Source of the DNA: Micrococcaceae bacterium Sec5.8
Lineage (GTDB): Bacteria; Actinomycetota; Actinomycetes; Actinomycetales; Micrococcaceae
Reading direction: 5' to 3'
DNA length: 64,000 bases
Assembly (NCBI GenBank): GCA_039636775.1
Contig: CP143429.1
Coordinates: 1,860,001-1,924,000 of the forward strand
The position numbers and the translations under genes were made by a program. Below the pieces are notes generated by a model. It saw only the letters and a list, made by a program, of their open reading frames with translations, ran no database searches and was not told the DNA's origin. The first letter of the stretch is position 1, and each line of letters starts with the position of its first letter. Positions 34,650-42,733 of the stretch are shown in pieces.

Positions 34650-34985
34650 CTAGGCGGCCCCGGACCACCTCGCTGCTGATGCCGCCCGCCGGATTGTCGC
34701 GGCGCGGGTGTGAAAAGTATCCGCCCGCCGGTGCCAGGTCTGACGGACCGGCAGGGGACCGGCGGAGCGGGCCGATTCAGAAGGCCCGCTTTGCGCACGT
34801 CCTTCCCCGCAAAGATCGGTGATAAGCCCCATGCCGGCGCACTCGCGCACGGCGGCGATGCCCGTGACAGCGGCGGCCTTGTCGCTGAACGCCGCCGACA
34901 CGGCCAGCACCATCCCGTCCGGCGCCCTGAGCCGGAACCGAAAATGGGACTTCTCATCGAGAAACACTTCAAACATGCCTGCCAT
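34650..34985 (-). CDS. YegP-like DUF1508 protein
   Basis: Protein of 111 aa. One DUF1508 unit FEVFLDEKSHFRFRLRAPDG, then LAVSAAFSDKAAAVTGIAAV and REC, covers the first 60 residues. The last 50 residues are Arg/Ala-rich and not part of the family. Members are small basic proteins of unknown role, often single or doubled units. The start ATG at 34985 has AAAGGG before it; an extension to 35090 is less likely. Confidence 0.8.
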   Translation of the reverse strand: MAGMFEVFLDEKSHFRFRLRAPDGMVLAVSAAFSDKAAAVTGIAAVRECAGMGLITDLCGEGRAQSGPSESARSAGPLPVRQTWHRRADTFHTRAATIRRAASAARWSGAA

Positions 34986-35171
34986 GACAACCCTTTCGGT
35001 TTCCGGGTCCGACCCGGCATCGAGCCGCGGACCAGACAGGAACGCATCGCTGCGCCCCATCGCACTTCCTCGTCCAAACCCCCGCCGCAATCGGTTCGCT
35101 ATATAACGAGTCTGGTGAAGCGGCCGTGCCGCAGCAAGGTGCGGGACGTAAACGTTGGGTAAAACCTGTGC

Positions 35172-35205
35172 AACACCGCCACCGGGTGAACACCGCCACT
35201 GGGTG
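35172..35205. repeat. 17-bp direct repeat between divergent genes
   Basis: AACACCGCCACCGGGTG and AACACCGCCACTGGGTG are adjacent, with one mismatch. Each contains CACC...GGTG arms. They lie in the 362-bp gap between the divergent YegP-like and dioxygenase genes, which holds no other gene. They may be a regulator-binding site. Confidence 0.6.
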
Positions 35206-35347
35206 GACCCGCACCCCGGGCGGAGCCGCCGGTGCCTTTACCGGATGACATATTTCGACATGGAAATGCCGCCGGGTGATGACCGGTCCGTAACATTGGA
35301 GAATATTCGGTCCAAAGCTTGCCAGGTTAATTGAAAAGGACTATGAA

Positions 35348-36361
35348 GTGCCACTCGAATCATTGCCCGTACTGGACTTCTCCCGTTTGACCGCAGGCCC
35401 GGAGGAGGCCTCCCAGTTCCGGGACGAACTCCGCAACGCCATGCACGAGGTTGGGTTCCTGTACCTGTCCGGTCACGGTATTCCCCAGGAGCTGACGGAT
35501 GCCATGCTCGACGTGTCGCGGCGTTTCTTCGAACTTCCCGACGAGCAGAAGCTCGCTGTCGAAAACGTTCACAGTCCGCAATTCCGCGGCTACACCAGGG
35601 TGGGCGGCGAGCTGACCGACGGCGCTGTTGACTGGCGCGAACAGATCGATATCGGGGTCGAGCGTGCGGCACTCAAGCCGGGACCCGGCGTCGCCGACTA
35701 CTGGCGACTCGAGGGGCCCAACCTCTGGCCGGACGCGCTCCCCGAAATGCGCGACATCGTCTCGGAATGGACCGAGAGGCTCAGCGCCATCTCGCTGGCC
35801 CTCCTGCGTGCCCTGGCAGTTTCCCTGGGTGCCCCCGAAGATACCTTCGACGCCGCTTTTGCCGCCCGGGCCTTCCCCCTGCTCAAGATCGTGCGGTATC
35901 CGGGGGAGTCCGATCCGGAACCCAAGCAGGGGGTGGGCGCCCACCGCGACGGCGGAGTCCTGACGCTGCTGCTCGTGGAGCCCGGCAAGGGAGGACTGCA
36001 GGTGGAATACCGGGGGCAATGGATCGACGCCCCGCAGGTCCCGGGGACATTCGTCGTAAATATTGGCGAGATGCTCGAACTGGCAACCAACGGATACCTT
36101 AAAGCGACGCTGCACCGCGTGATCTCACCCCTGCGCGGCACCGACCGCGTGTCCCTGCCTTTCTTTTTCAATCCGGCGTTGGACGCCACAATGCCTCAGC
36201 TCGCGGTGAATCCTGACTTCCAGGCCAGAGCCCGCGGCCTCTCGGTTGATCCTACGAACAGCCCTATCCTGGAAACGTACGGAGATAACGCCTTGCGCTA
36301 CCGGTTGCGCGCCCACCCCAACGTCGCTGCAGTACACCACGCCGACCTCATGCAGGGCTGA
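35348..36361 (+). CDS. isopenicillin-N-synthase-like 2-oxoglutarate/Fe(II) oxygenase
   Basis: Protein of 337 aa. Its N-terminal DIOX_N part (LPVLDFSRLTAGPEEASQFR, then HEVGFLYLSGHGIP) precedes a double-stranded beta-helix with the iron triad His199-x-Asp201...His256 (AHRDGG and ATLHRV) and the 2-oxoglutarate-binding Arg-x-Ser (R267, S269). The enzyme oxidises an unknown small molecule. The start is GTG 35348 with AAAGGA upstream; the nearby ATG is out of frame. A tandem repeat in the upstream gap could control it. Confidence 0.92.
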   Translation: MPLESLPVLDFSRLTAGPEEASQFRDELRNAMHEVGFLYLSGHGIPQELTDAMLDVSRRFFELPDEQKLAVENVHSPQFRGYTRVGGELTDGAVDWREQIDIGVERAALKPGPGVADYWRLEGPNLWPDALPEMRDIVSEWTERLSAISLALLRALAVSLGAPEDTFDAAFAARAFPLLKIVRYPGESDPEPKQGVGAHRDGGVLTLLLVEPGKGGLQVEYRGQWIDAPQVPGTFVVNIGEMLELATNGYLKATLHRVISPLRGTDRVSLPFFFNPALDATMPQLAVNPDFQARARGLSVDPTNSPILETYGDNALRYRLRAHPNVAAVHHADLMQG

Positions 36362-36398
36362 CCAGTGCGGGTTGCACTCAGCGTCGGGTGCCCGGGTG

Positions 36399-37916
36399 TC
36401 ATTTCCAGCGAAGGGGCCGGGGTGCCGAGGTACGCCAGGTCCGGAAGAACCGTTCGCGAGATTCATCGCCGGTCCGTTGTTCCAGGGCGTGCAGCCGCCC
36501 GTAGGTGAAGGCGCTGGCGCCAGGGTTGTCGGTGGCCAGCCGGCGCAGAAGGTCCCGGGTGACGACGCTGTCATGGTGCTCACCCAAAATCTCTTGAATC
36601 TCCTCAGCGGCCCGGGCCTGGGCTGTTGCCCGCTTGCCGAATACAGGTGCCGACGCTTCCGCGGCGTAGCGCAGGCGCTTGGCCCGCTTACGGACTTCGT
36701 GCAGTTCGAGATCCAGGGCCGGATCCACGGTATCGAGGTCGAGGGCAGCCACCTGCTTCTTGAGCCTTTTACGTTCCTTCGAGAGCAGAGGGCCTACCGT
36801 CGGCAGGGCGTCCCCGCCGGCGGTCTCCGTCAGTGGCGGGTTGGCAAGGAAGTCATCCAGCGCATCGAGCAAGCGGAAGTAGCGTGCACTGTTCAACGCT
36901 GTGCTGCCCTTGGCCCGCGCACTCTTCGCCACCACCCTGAGGTGATCTTCGATCTGCTGCATCACCTGCCCCGTCACCAGCTCCGCCGGTTCGGCGCCGA
37001 CCAGTTCCCTTAGCCGCGAGGAGATCACCTCATTGTCCCGGGCCTCACCCACGGTGCTGGCGAGCCACTGGAGATCCGAACGCAGTGAACGGGCAGCGGA
37101 TCCGTCGGCAAGCTTCTGGAAAGTAGCCAGTGCGGACCGGATCCGCCGTGCTGCCACCCGCAGCTGATGAACGGCGTCCACCGCGCCCGTCCGGACTCCC
37201 GGGTCATGTTTCTTCAGTGCTTCGACCTGCTGATTCAGGTAGGACAAGAGGACTGCCGAGGCGGGCCCCCGGGGATCCGGATCAGGGGCCGCCGTCCGGT
37301 CGGGGGGATACATCCCGCCCAGGCTACGGGCGAGTTTTGACGGAAAGGCGGAGGGTTCGTGCCGGCCCGTTGCGACCACCAGCGCGTCGGCGGACTTGAG
37401 CAGCCCCTTGGGACCGTCATTAAGTTCTAGTTCCCATTCCCGCCACGTGGCGCGGGCCGGGGGCTCCAGCAGGTTCAGGGAGTCCACGCGATCATCGCTG
37501 AATTCGGCCAATGTTGTGCCATCGGCCGCAAAGAGGCGCTGGACAGTTCGCCGGGTTTTTAGCCGGGCCACGGGAATCAGGTCCTGGTCCCTCGTGTGGA
37601 CCCGCACAAGCTGCCGTAGACGCCGGGGCACTGACTCCGGCTTCTTGCCGAGGGGCGCCGAGATCTCCCGCCGCTCACCTGCCGCCACAGGGAGCTTTAA
37701 GTGCCATCCGGCATCGTGGCCCCCGGTCCGCCGGCGCAGGGTGATCCGGCGGGAAGCAAGCGCCAGCCCTGCGGTATCAAAGTAGACGGCCTCAAGGGAC
37801 TCCTCCTCCGGCGGACCAACGCGGTCCACTCCCGCCAGCGAGTCCAGGGCCGGCAGTTCGTCGCCTTCTGCAGCCTCGTATTTTCGTTCCACCTCGAGTG
37901 TCTCGGAGCTTGCCAT
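36399..37916 (-). CDS. CYTH and CHAD domain protein
   Basis: Protein of 505 aa. The CYTH domain begins with the E-x-E-x-K signature (LEVERK, Glu8, Glu10, Lys12) and covers about 1-200; it is a triphosphate tunnel fold. The CHAD domain (about 220-500) is a helical bundle rich in His and Arg, e.g. VRTGAVDAVHQLRVAARRIR and EVRKRAKRLRYAAEA. CHAD binds polyphosphate, and these fusions are thought to act in polyphosphate metabolism. Expression seems leaderless, with TATGCT five bases before the ATG. Confidence 0.92.
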   Translation of the reverse strand: MASSETLEVERKYEAAEGDELPALDSLAGVDRVGPPEEESLEAVYFDTAGLALASRRITLRRRTGGHDAGWHLKLPVAAGERREISAPLGKKPESVPRRLRQLVRVHTRDQDLIPVARLKTRRTVQRLFAADGTTLAEFSDDRVDSLNLLEPPARATWREWELELNDGPKGLLKSADALVVATGRHEPSAFPSKLARSLGGMYPPDRTAAPDPDPRGPASAVLLSYLNQQVEALKKHDPGVRTGAVDAVHQLRVAARRIRSALATFQKLADGSAARSLRSDLQWLASTVGEARDNEVISSRLRELVGAEPAELVTGQVMQQIEDHLRVVAKSARAKGSTALNSARYFRLLDALDDFLANPPLTETAGGDALPTVGPLLSKERKRLKKQVAALDLDTVDPALDLELHEVRKRAKRLRYAAEASAPVFGKRATAQARAAEEIQEILGEHHDSVVTRDLLRRLATDNPGASAFTYGRLHALEQRTGDESRERFFRTWRTSAPRPLRWK

Positions 37917-37921
37917 GTCTT

Positions 37922-37927
37922 AGCATA
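37922..37927 (-). promoter_or_regulatory. candidate -10 element of the CYTH-CHAD gene
   Basis: TATGCT on the minus strand, five bases before the ATG at 37916, without a ribosome binding site between. Confidence 0.4.
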
Positions 37928-37966
37928 GGCCCGTCAGATACGGTTTGGCGGGAGTCGAAGGACCCG

Positions 37967-38004
37967 CGCGCGCATCCCGACGGACGGGACGCGCGCGGTT
38001 TTTT
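37967..38004 (+). terminator. intrinsic terminator upstream of hrpB
   Basis: The arms CGCGCGCATCCCG (from 37967) and CGGGACGCGCGCG (from 37985) pair with one mismatch around the 5-base loop ACGGA and are followed by six T at 37999-38004. It is a textbook intrinsic terminator on the plus strand, yet the flanking genes are divergent, so no annotated plus-strand gene ends here. It could end a short RNA, attenuate hrpB or stop stray transcription. Confidence 0.75.
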
Positions 38005-38009
38005 GTAGG

Positions 38010-38015
38010 CACAAT
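38010..38015 (+). promoter_or_regulatory. candidate -10 element for leaderless hrpB
   Basis: CACAAT lies six bases before GTG 38022 and just after the terminator. The GGAGG in between is only one base from the GTG, too close to work as a ribosome binding site, so a leaderless start is the better reading. Confidence 0.35.
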
Positions 38016-38021
38016 GGAGGC

Positions 38022-40682
38022 GTGACTTCTCCGGCCGTGCCACCGACCTCTACTTTCGTGCCCTTCGACCTCTCGGTCATTGGGTCCGGCCTCGTATTCG
38101 CGCAGTCGCTCGGCGAGCTGGCTGACGTGCTGCGTGCCGGAGGTTCCGGTGCCACCGCCGTGGTGCAAGCGCCCCCGGGTACGGGTAAGACAACGCTTGT
38201 CCCGCCGTTGCTTGCCAACCTCCGGCTAGCCGGGGAGCGGCAGGACGGACCCGGCACCGTGTCGCGCATCATTGTCACCCAGCCCCGCCGGGTGGCCGCA
38301 CGTTCGGCTGCGCGGCGCCTTGCCACGCTTGACCGTTCCCGGGTGGGGGACCGGGTGGGGTATACGGTCCGCGGCGAACGGCAGACCAGTCCGGGCACCC
38401 TGATCGAATTTGTCACCCCCGGCGTCCTGCTCAACCGCTTGCTCGCGGACCCGGGACTGGAAAACGCCAGCGCCGTCGTCCTGGACGAGGTGCACGAACG
38501 CGGTCTCGAAACCGATCTGCTCCTCGGCATGCTCACCGAGGTGCGTCAGCTTCGCGGTGACCTTGTCCTAGTCGCGATGTCGGCCACCCTGGACGCGCCA
38601 CGCTTCGCTGCCCTCATCGGAACAAGTGACAGCACCGGAGACGAGGGCGGCTCGGCGCCCGTCGTCGATTGCCCGTCCGCGCTCTATCCGCTGGAGGTGG
38701 ACTGGGTGCCCGCCGCTGTGCCCCGGCTGGATGAACGGGGGGTAACGCGCGCCTTCCTGGACCACGTGGCGGACACCGCGGTGGCGTGGCATGCCCAGGC
38801 ACTCGCGGCAAGCCGCGATATTGATGCCCTGGTTTTCGTCCCGGGGGCACGGGAAGTGTCCTATGTGGCCGGCCGGCTCCGCGTCCGGACCCGCGCGGAC
38901 GTCCTGGAGCTGCACGGGCAGGTCGGCCCTGCCGAGCAGGACCGCGCAGTCTCCGGTCGGAAATCCGGCGGCGGCCCGCGGATCATCGTATCGACGTCGC
39001 TCGCCGAATCCTCCCTGACCGTACCGGGGGTCCGGCTGGTCATCGACTCCGGGCTTTCCCGGGAGCCCCGGCGGGACGCGGGCCGGGGAATGACAGGACT
39101 GGTCAACGTCTCCTGCTCCCGGGCATCCGCCGACCAACGTGCCGGACGCGCGGCCCGGCAGGGACCCGGGCGGGTGGTGCGCTGCTACGACCAGAAGACC
39201 TTCGGCGCGGCCCCGGCCCATCAGACACCGGAGATCGCCGTCGCCGATCTCACCGGGGCGGCCCTGGTTCTCGCCTGCTGGGGATCGCCCGCCGGGCGGG
39301 GCCTGGCGCTGCCCGACGCGCCGCCACAGGCCGCCCTGGACGACGCTGTTGAAGTGCTGCGCGACCTCGGCGCGGTGGACCGGGACGGTCACGCGACCGA
39401 TCTTGGCAAGGCGCTGGCGAGGGTTCCGGCCGATCCACGGCTGGCCAGGGCCCTTTTGGACGGGGCTGCCGCCGTTGGCCACCGGACTGCTGCGGAAGCT
39501 GTGGCCGTGGTCGCCGGGGACCAGCGGGCTCCCGGCGCGGACCTCCCGCGTCTTCTTGCCACGCTCCGTTCGGGAGTCGATCCAGCATCCCGGCGCTGGG
39601 CGGAGGACGTCCGGCGGATGGAGGCGATCGCCCGCAGGGAGGGGACCGGGGTGACCTCACCGTCCATGCCGCGGGTGGACAACGCGGCGGAGTCCGTCGG
39701 CGTCGTCGTGGCCCTCGCCTTCCCCGACCGCGTCTCGCGCCGGGTTGCCGGCGAAGGCCCGGAGCGGTACCTGCTCTCCTCCGGAACGCGCGCCGGCCTG
39801 CCGGCGGGAAGCTCGCTGTCCGGCCACGAATGGCTCGCTGTGGCCGAGGTCTCCCGGGCACAGGGGCGCGACGCGGCCGGCACGGGCGCCGTCATCCGGT
39901 CCGCAGCACCGCTGAGTGCAGACACCGCGGAAGCTGCCGCCCGGCACCTGCTCACCGACACCGTGGCGGCGCGGTTCAGCCAGGGCCGGGTCACCGCCCG
40001 GAAGGAACGCAGACTGGGTGCGATCGTCTTATCTTCAACTCCGGTGCGTCCCTCGGCCGCGGAGGGGCGCAGGGCGGTGGCCCAGGCGCTGGAAACGGAC
40101 GGGCTGGGAACCCTCGCATGGTCCACGGCGGCGGATGCGTTGCGCCGGCGTCTTGCCCTCCTGTACCGGGAGCTCGGGGACCCCTGGCCCGACGTGTCCG
40201 AGCCGGCGTTGCTGGCCCGGCTTGACGAGTGGCTGACGCCGGAGCTTGAGGCGCTCGCCGGGGGCGCTGCCGTGAGCGGGATCGACCTGGCAGATCCGCT
40301 CCGTCGTCTGCTGCCCTGGCCCGACGCCGCCCGGCTGGCGGAGCTGGTTCCGGAACGGCTGGAGGTGCCGAGCGGTTCCCGGGTCAGAATTGACTACCCC
40401 GGGGTGGGCGACGACGGTGGCCGCCCGGTGGTGGCAGTGAAACTGCAGGAGTGTTTCGGCTGGGACCGGACTCCGCGTGTTGTGGCGGGCAGGGTTCCTG
40501 TGCTCTTTCACTTGCTCTCACCCGCCCGACGGCCTTTGGCCGTGACAGATGACCTCGCCTCGTTCTGGTCCGGCCCCTACGCGCAGGTCCGTGCCGAGAT
40601 GCGGGGGCGGTATCCGCGGCACCCCTGGCCGGAGGATCCCTGGACTGCGCCGGCGACCGCGCGTACCAAGAAAAGGAGCTGA
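38022..40682 (+). CDS. hrpB: ATP-dependent helicase HrpB
   Basis: DEAH-box-type RNA/DNA helicase of 886 aa, the usual HrpB length. Motifs are Walker A APPGTGKTT (about 50-58), TQPRRVAARSAARRLA (motif Ia), DEVH (155-158), MSATLDAPRF (motif III), then a RecA-2 core ending in the arginine-finger segment ADQRAGRAARQGPG. The HA2 and HrpB C-terminal domain follow (PLRRLLPWPDAARLAELVPE). The role in bacteria is unclear; RNA processing is suspected. Start GTG 38022. Confidence 0.95.
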   Translation: MTSPAVPPTSTFVPFDLSVIGSGLVFAQSLGELADVLRAGGSGATAVVQAPPGTGKTTLVPPLLANLRLAGERQDGPGTVSRIIVTQPRRVAARSAARRLATLDRSRVGDRVGYTVRGERQTSPGTLIEFVTPGVLLNRLLADPGLENASAVVLDEVHERGLETDLLLGMLTEVRQLRGDLVLVAMSATLDAPRFAALIGTSDSTGDEGGSAPVVDCPSALYPLEVDWVPAAVPRLDERGVTRAFLDHVADTAVAWHAQALAASRDIDALVFVPGAREVSYVAGRLRVRTRADVLELHGQVGPAEQDRAVSGRKSGGGPRIIVSTSLAESSLTVPGVRLVIDSGLSREPRRDAGRGMTGLVNVSCSRASADQRAGRAARQGPGRVVRCYDQKTFGAAPAHQTPEIAVADLTGAALVLACWGSPAGRGLALPDAPPQAALDDAVEVLRDLGAVDRDGHATDLGKALARVPADPRLARALLDGAAAVGHRTAAEAVAVVAGDQRAPGADLPRLLATLRSGVDPASRRWAEDVRRMEAIARREGTGVTSPSMPRVDNAAESVGVVVALAFPDRVSRRVAGEGPERYLLSSGTRAGLPAGSSLSGHEWLAVAEVSRAQGRDAAGTGAVIRSAAPLSADTAEAAARHLLTDTVAARFSQGRVTARKERRLGAIVLSSTPVRPSAAEGRRAVAQALETDGLGTLAWSTAADALRRRLALLYRELGDPWPDVSEPALLARLDEWLTPELEALAGGAAVSGIDLADPLRRLLPWPDAARLAELVPERLEVPSGSRVRIDYPGVGDDGGRPVVAVKLQECFGWDRTPRVVAGRVPVLFHLLSPARRPLAVTDDLASFWSGPYAQVRAEMRGRYPRHPWPEDPWTAPATARTKKRS

Positions 40683-40785
40683 CGCGGGCCTGCTGTTACG
40701 TGATTGTGACGCCGTTCACGTCGGTTCGTTATTCTGGAAGCGGTCAAGCAAGCGGCCAAACATGCTTCAAAGGGATTTTTTCACT

Positions 40786-41058
40786 ATGACCAGCAAGCTC
40801 GGCATTACCGTCGCGTTAGATCTCAGTTCGGAAACTGCACGCATAGCACCGGAGGGCCGGCTCACTGTCGGCAACGCCCCAAGCCTCATCGCCGTTGGCC
40901 GCCGGGCCAGCTCATTCGGGCACGGACTTGAAACGATCATGGACCTGCGGAAGCTGTCCGCCGCCGACCCGGAAGCAGTGGCCATGATCCGCGACTCTGG
41001 ATGGCAGGGAAGCCACCTTCTGTGCGGCCGCACCGGCGGCTGGGACCGCGCAGCATGA
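40786..41058 (+). CDS. small STAS-like protein
   Basis: Protein of 90 aa: ALDLSSETARIAPEGRLTVG, then GLETIMDLRKLSAADPEAVA, a beta-alpha pattern like anti-sigma-factor antagonists. The conserved Ser of SpoIIAA is not obvious. AAAGGGA precedes ATG 40786 by about eight bases; ATG 40759 is also in frame. Its stop overlaps the start of the next gene. Confidence 0.55.
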   Translation: MTSKLGITVALDLSSETARIAPEGRLTVGNAPSLIAVGRRASSFGHGLETIMDLRKLSAADPEAVAMIRDSGWQGSHLLCGRTGGWDRAA

Positions 41059-41414
41059 GGCCCGAACCGGCCGCCGGCTGCGGTTCGCACACCCGGACAG
41101 CAGGCGCAGAGGCGATGTTCGATTCCTTCCGGCGCTGGCCCCTGGTTCCCTCCGCGCAATTGGTGCGGCTCCGCTTGGCACTGCTGCAGTGCGTCGAGTT
41201 GGCCTCCCCGGACAACGGCAGGGACCTCTCGGAGTCAGCCGGAAAGCTGCTGCAGCTCATCAGCGACGAGCTGGACCGGCGGTCCGGCCCGTCCTTCCCG
41301 CCGGCAGCGGCGCCGCTGGGATCCCGGCACGCAGGGCGGCCGGTCGGGCGGGCAGCCGTCGGGCGCGCCCACGCAGGTGGAATGCCCGCCGTTTCGCCAT
41401 CATCTGCCCGGTAA
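41055..41414 (+). CDS. hypothetical protein, coupled to the STAS-like gene
   Basis: Protein of 119 aa. ATG 41055 overlaps the TGA of the preceding gene. The central part SFRRWPLVPSAQLVRLRLAL, then LQCVELASPDNGRDLSESAG and KLLQLISDELDRR, is helical; the last 40 residues are Arg/Ala/Pro-rich. It may be a partner of the STAS-like protein, but I recognise no family. Confidence 0.5.
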   Translation: MRPEPAAGCGSHTRTAGAEAMFDSFRRWPLVPSAQLVRLRLALLQCVELASPDNGRDLSESAGKLLQLISDELDRRSGPSFPPAAAPLGSRHAGRPVGRAAVGRAHAGGMPAVSPSSAR

Positions 41415-41503
41415 CGGTCCCGGGCCGCCTCCGCCGCCGGCACGGTCCGGCGTCAATGGCGGCGGATGCGCCCACGCTCTTCAGTTCCGCGCCGGTTGGG
41501 GGG

Positions 41504-41509
41504 TAGGTT
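41504..41509 (+). promoter_or_regulatory. candidate -10 element, second LigD-type gene
   Basis: TAGGTT lies six bases before the ATG at 41516, the same layout as in front of the first LigD-type gene. No ribosome binding site is present. Confidence 0.5.
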
Positions 41510-41515
41510 GTCACC

Positions 41516-42538
41516 ATGCCCAAGGAAGTAGCCTCCATCACTGTCAACAGCGCCGGCGGCGACCGTGAACTGCGGATCTCGAGTCCCGGCAGGGTTCTGT
41601 GGCCAAAGCTCGGTCTCACCAAGCTGGACCTCGCCCGGTACATCGTCGACGTCGGGGACGCCTTCCTGGCAGCGAACGGCGGCCGTCCCGTGACGCTTCA
41701 GCGGTTCGGGGACACCGTGGACGGCGATCAGTTCTTCTCCAAGAACCCGCCACGGGGTGCGCCGGACTTTGTGCGCTCGGTGATCGTGGTCTACCCCAGC
41801 GCGCGCTCGCACCCCCAGCTGGTGATTGATGAGGTGGCCGCCGCCGTGTGGGCCGTGCAGATGAACACGGTGGTCTTCCATCCCTGGGCGTCCAGGGCCG
41901 GCAACCCGGACAACCCTGACCAGCTCCGGATCGACCTTGATCCGCAGCCGGGCACCGGGTTCGAGGACGCAATTCCGGCTGCGCAGGAACTGCGTTCCGT
42001 GCTGTCCGAGGCCGGATTGGACTCATTCATTAAGACTTCCGGCAACCGGGGACTCCACGTGTTCGCACCCGTCGAGCCCAGCCATGAGTTTCTCGATGTG
42101 CGGCACGCCGTGATCGCCGCCGCCCGCGAACTGGAACGGCGGATGCCCGAAAAAGTCACCACTGCGTGGTGGAAAGAGGAGCGCGGCACCCGTATTTTCG
42201 TCGACTTCAATCAGGCGAACCGTGACCGCACCATGGCTGGGGCGTACAGCCCGCGCGCCCTGCCCGGGGCCACCGTGTCCTGTCCTATCGGCTGGGACGA
42301 ACTGGAGCACATCAGCGCCCAGGATTTCACTATCACCACGGTGCCGGAGCGGCTCAAGAAGACCGGAGACCCCTGGGCGGACATGCACGCGACGCCGGGC
42401 ACCATCGATGGTCTCCTGAAGTGGTGGGAGCGTGACCTCGCCGCCGGGCTGGGGGAACTGCCCTTCCCGCCGGACTTTCCGAAGATGCCGGGCGAACCGA
42501 TGCGGGTGCAGCCCAGCAGGGCCAAGAGCAAGGATTAG
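41516..42538 (+). CDS. LigD-type polymerase/primase-domain protein (second copy)
   Basis: Stand-alone LigD polymerase domain of 340 aa. Motifs are VTLQRFGDTVDGDQFFSKNP (template and 5'-phosphate contact region), the metal pair in RIDLDP (140-142), TSGNRGLHVFAPV with the usual His, and IFVDFNQANRDRTMAGAYSP with the third Asp. It lacks the C-terminal extension of the copy at 1295. No ligase, nuclease or Ku gene is in the window. The two copies belong to different subfamilies rather than being recent duplicates. Confidence 0.92.
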   Translation: MPKEVASITVNSAGGDRELRISSPGRVLWPKLGLTKLDLARYIVDVGDAFLAANGGRPVTLQRFGDTVDGDQFFSKNPPRGAPDFVRSVIVVYPSARSHPQLVIDEVAAAVWAVQMNTVVFHPWASRAGNPDNPDQLRIDLDPQPGTGFEDAIPAAQELRSVLSEAGLDSFIKTSGNRGLHVFAPVEPSHEFLDVRHAVIAAARELERRMPEKVTTAWWKEERGTRIFVDFNQANRDRTMAGAYSPRALPGATVSCPIGWDELEHISAQDFTITTVPERLKKTGDPWADMHATPGTIDGLLKWWERDLAAGLGELPFPPDFPKMPGEPMRVQPSRAKSKD

Positions 42539-42733
42539 CCGGGCCCGGGGCCCGGCCGCATCCGGTACCGCCGCACTCCCCGACAGGTGCCGCAGCGTGC
42601 GGAGCATCCCACCCAAGCACCTGGCCCGCCGAACCATCAGGGCCATCCGACACCTGTCCACCCGCGGAGTGCCGAAATAGATTGGAATTTCGGAGGAAGC
42701 GCATGACGCCGCAGCAGAGAAGAGGCCAGAATC

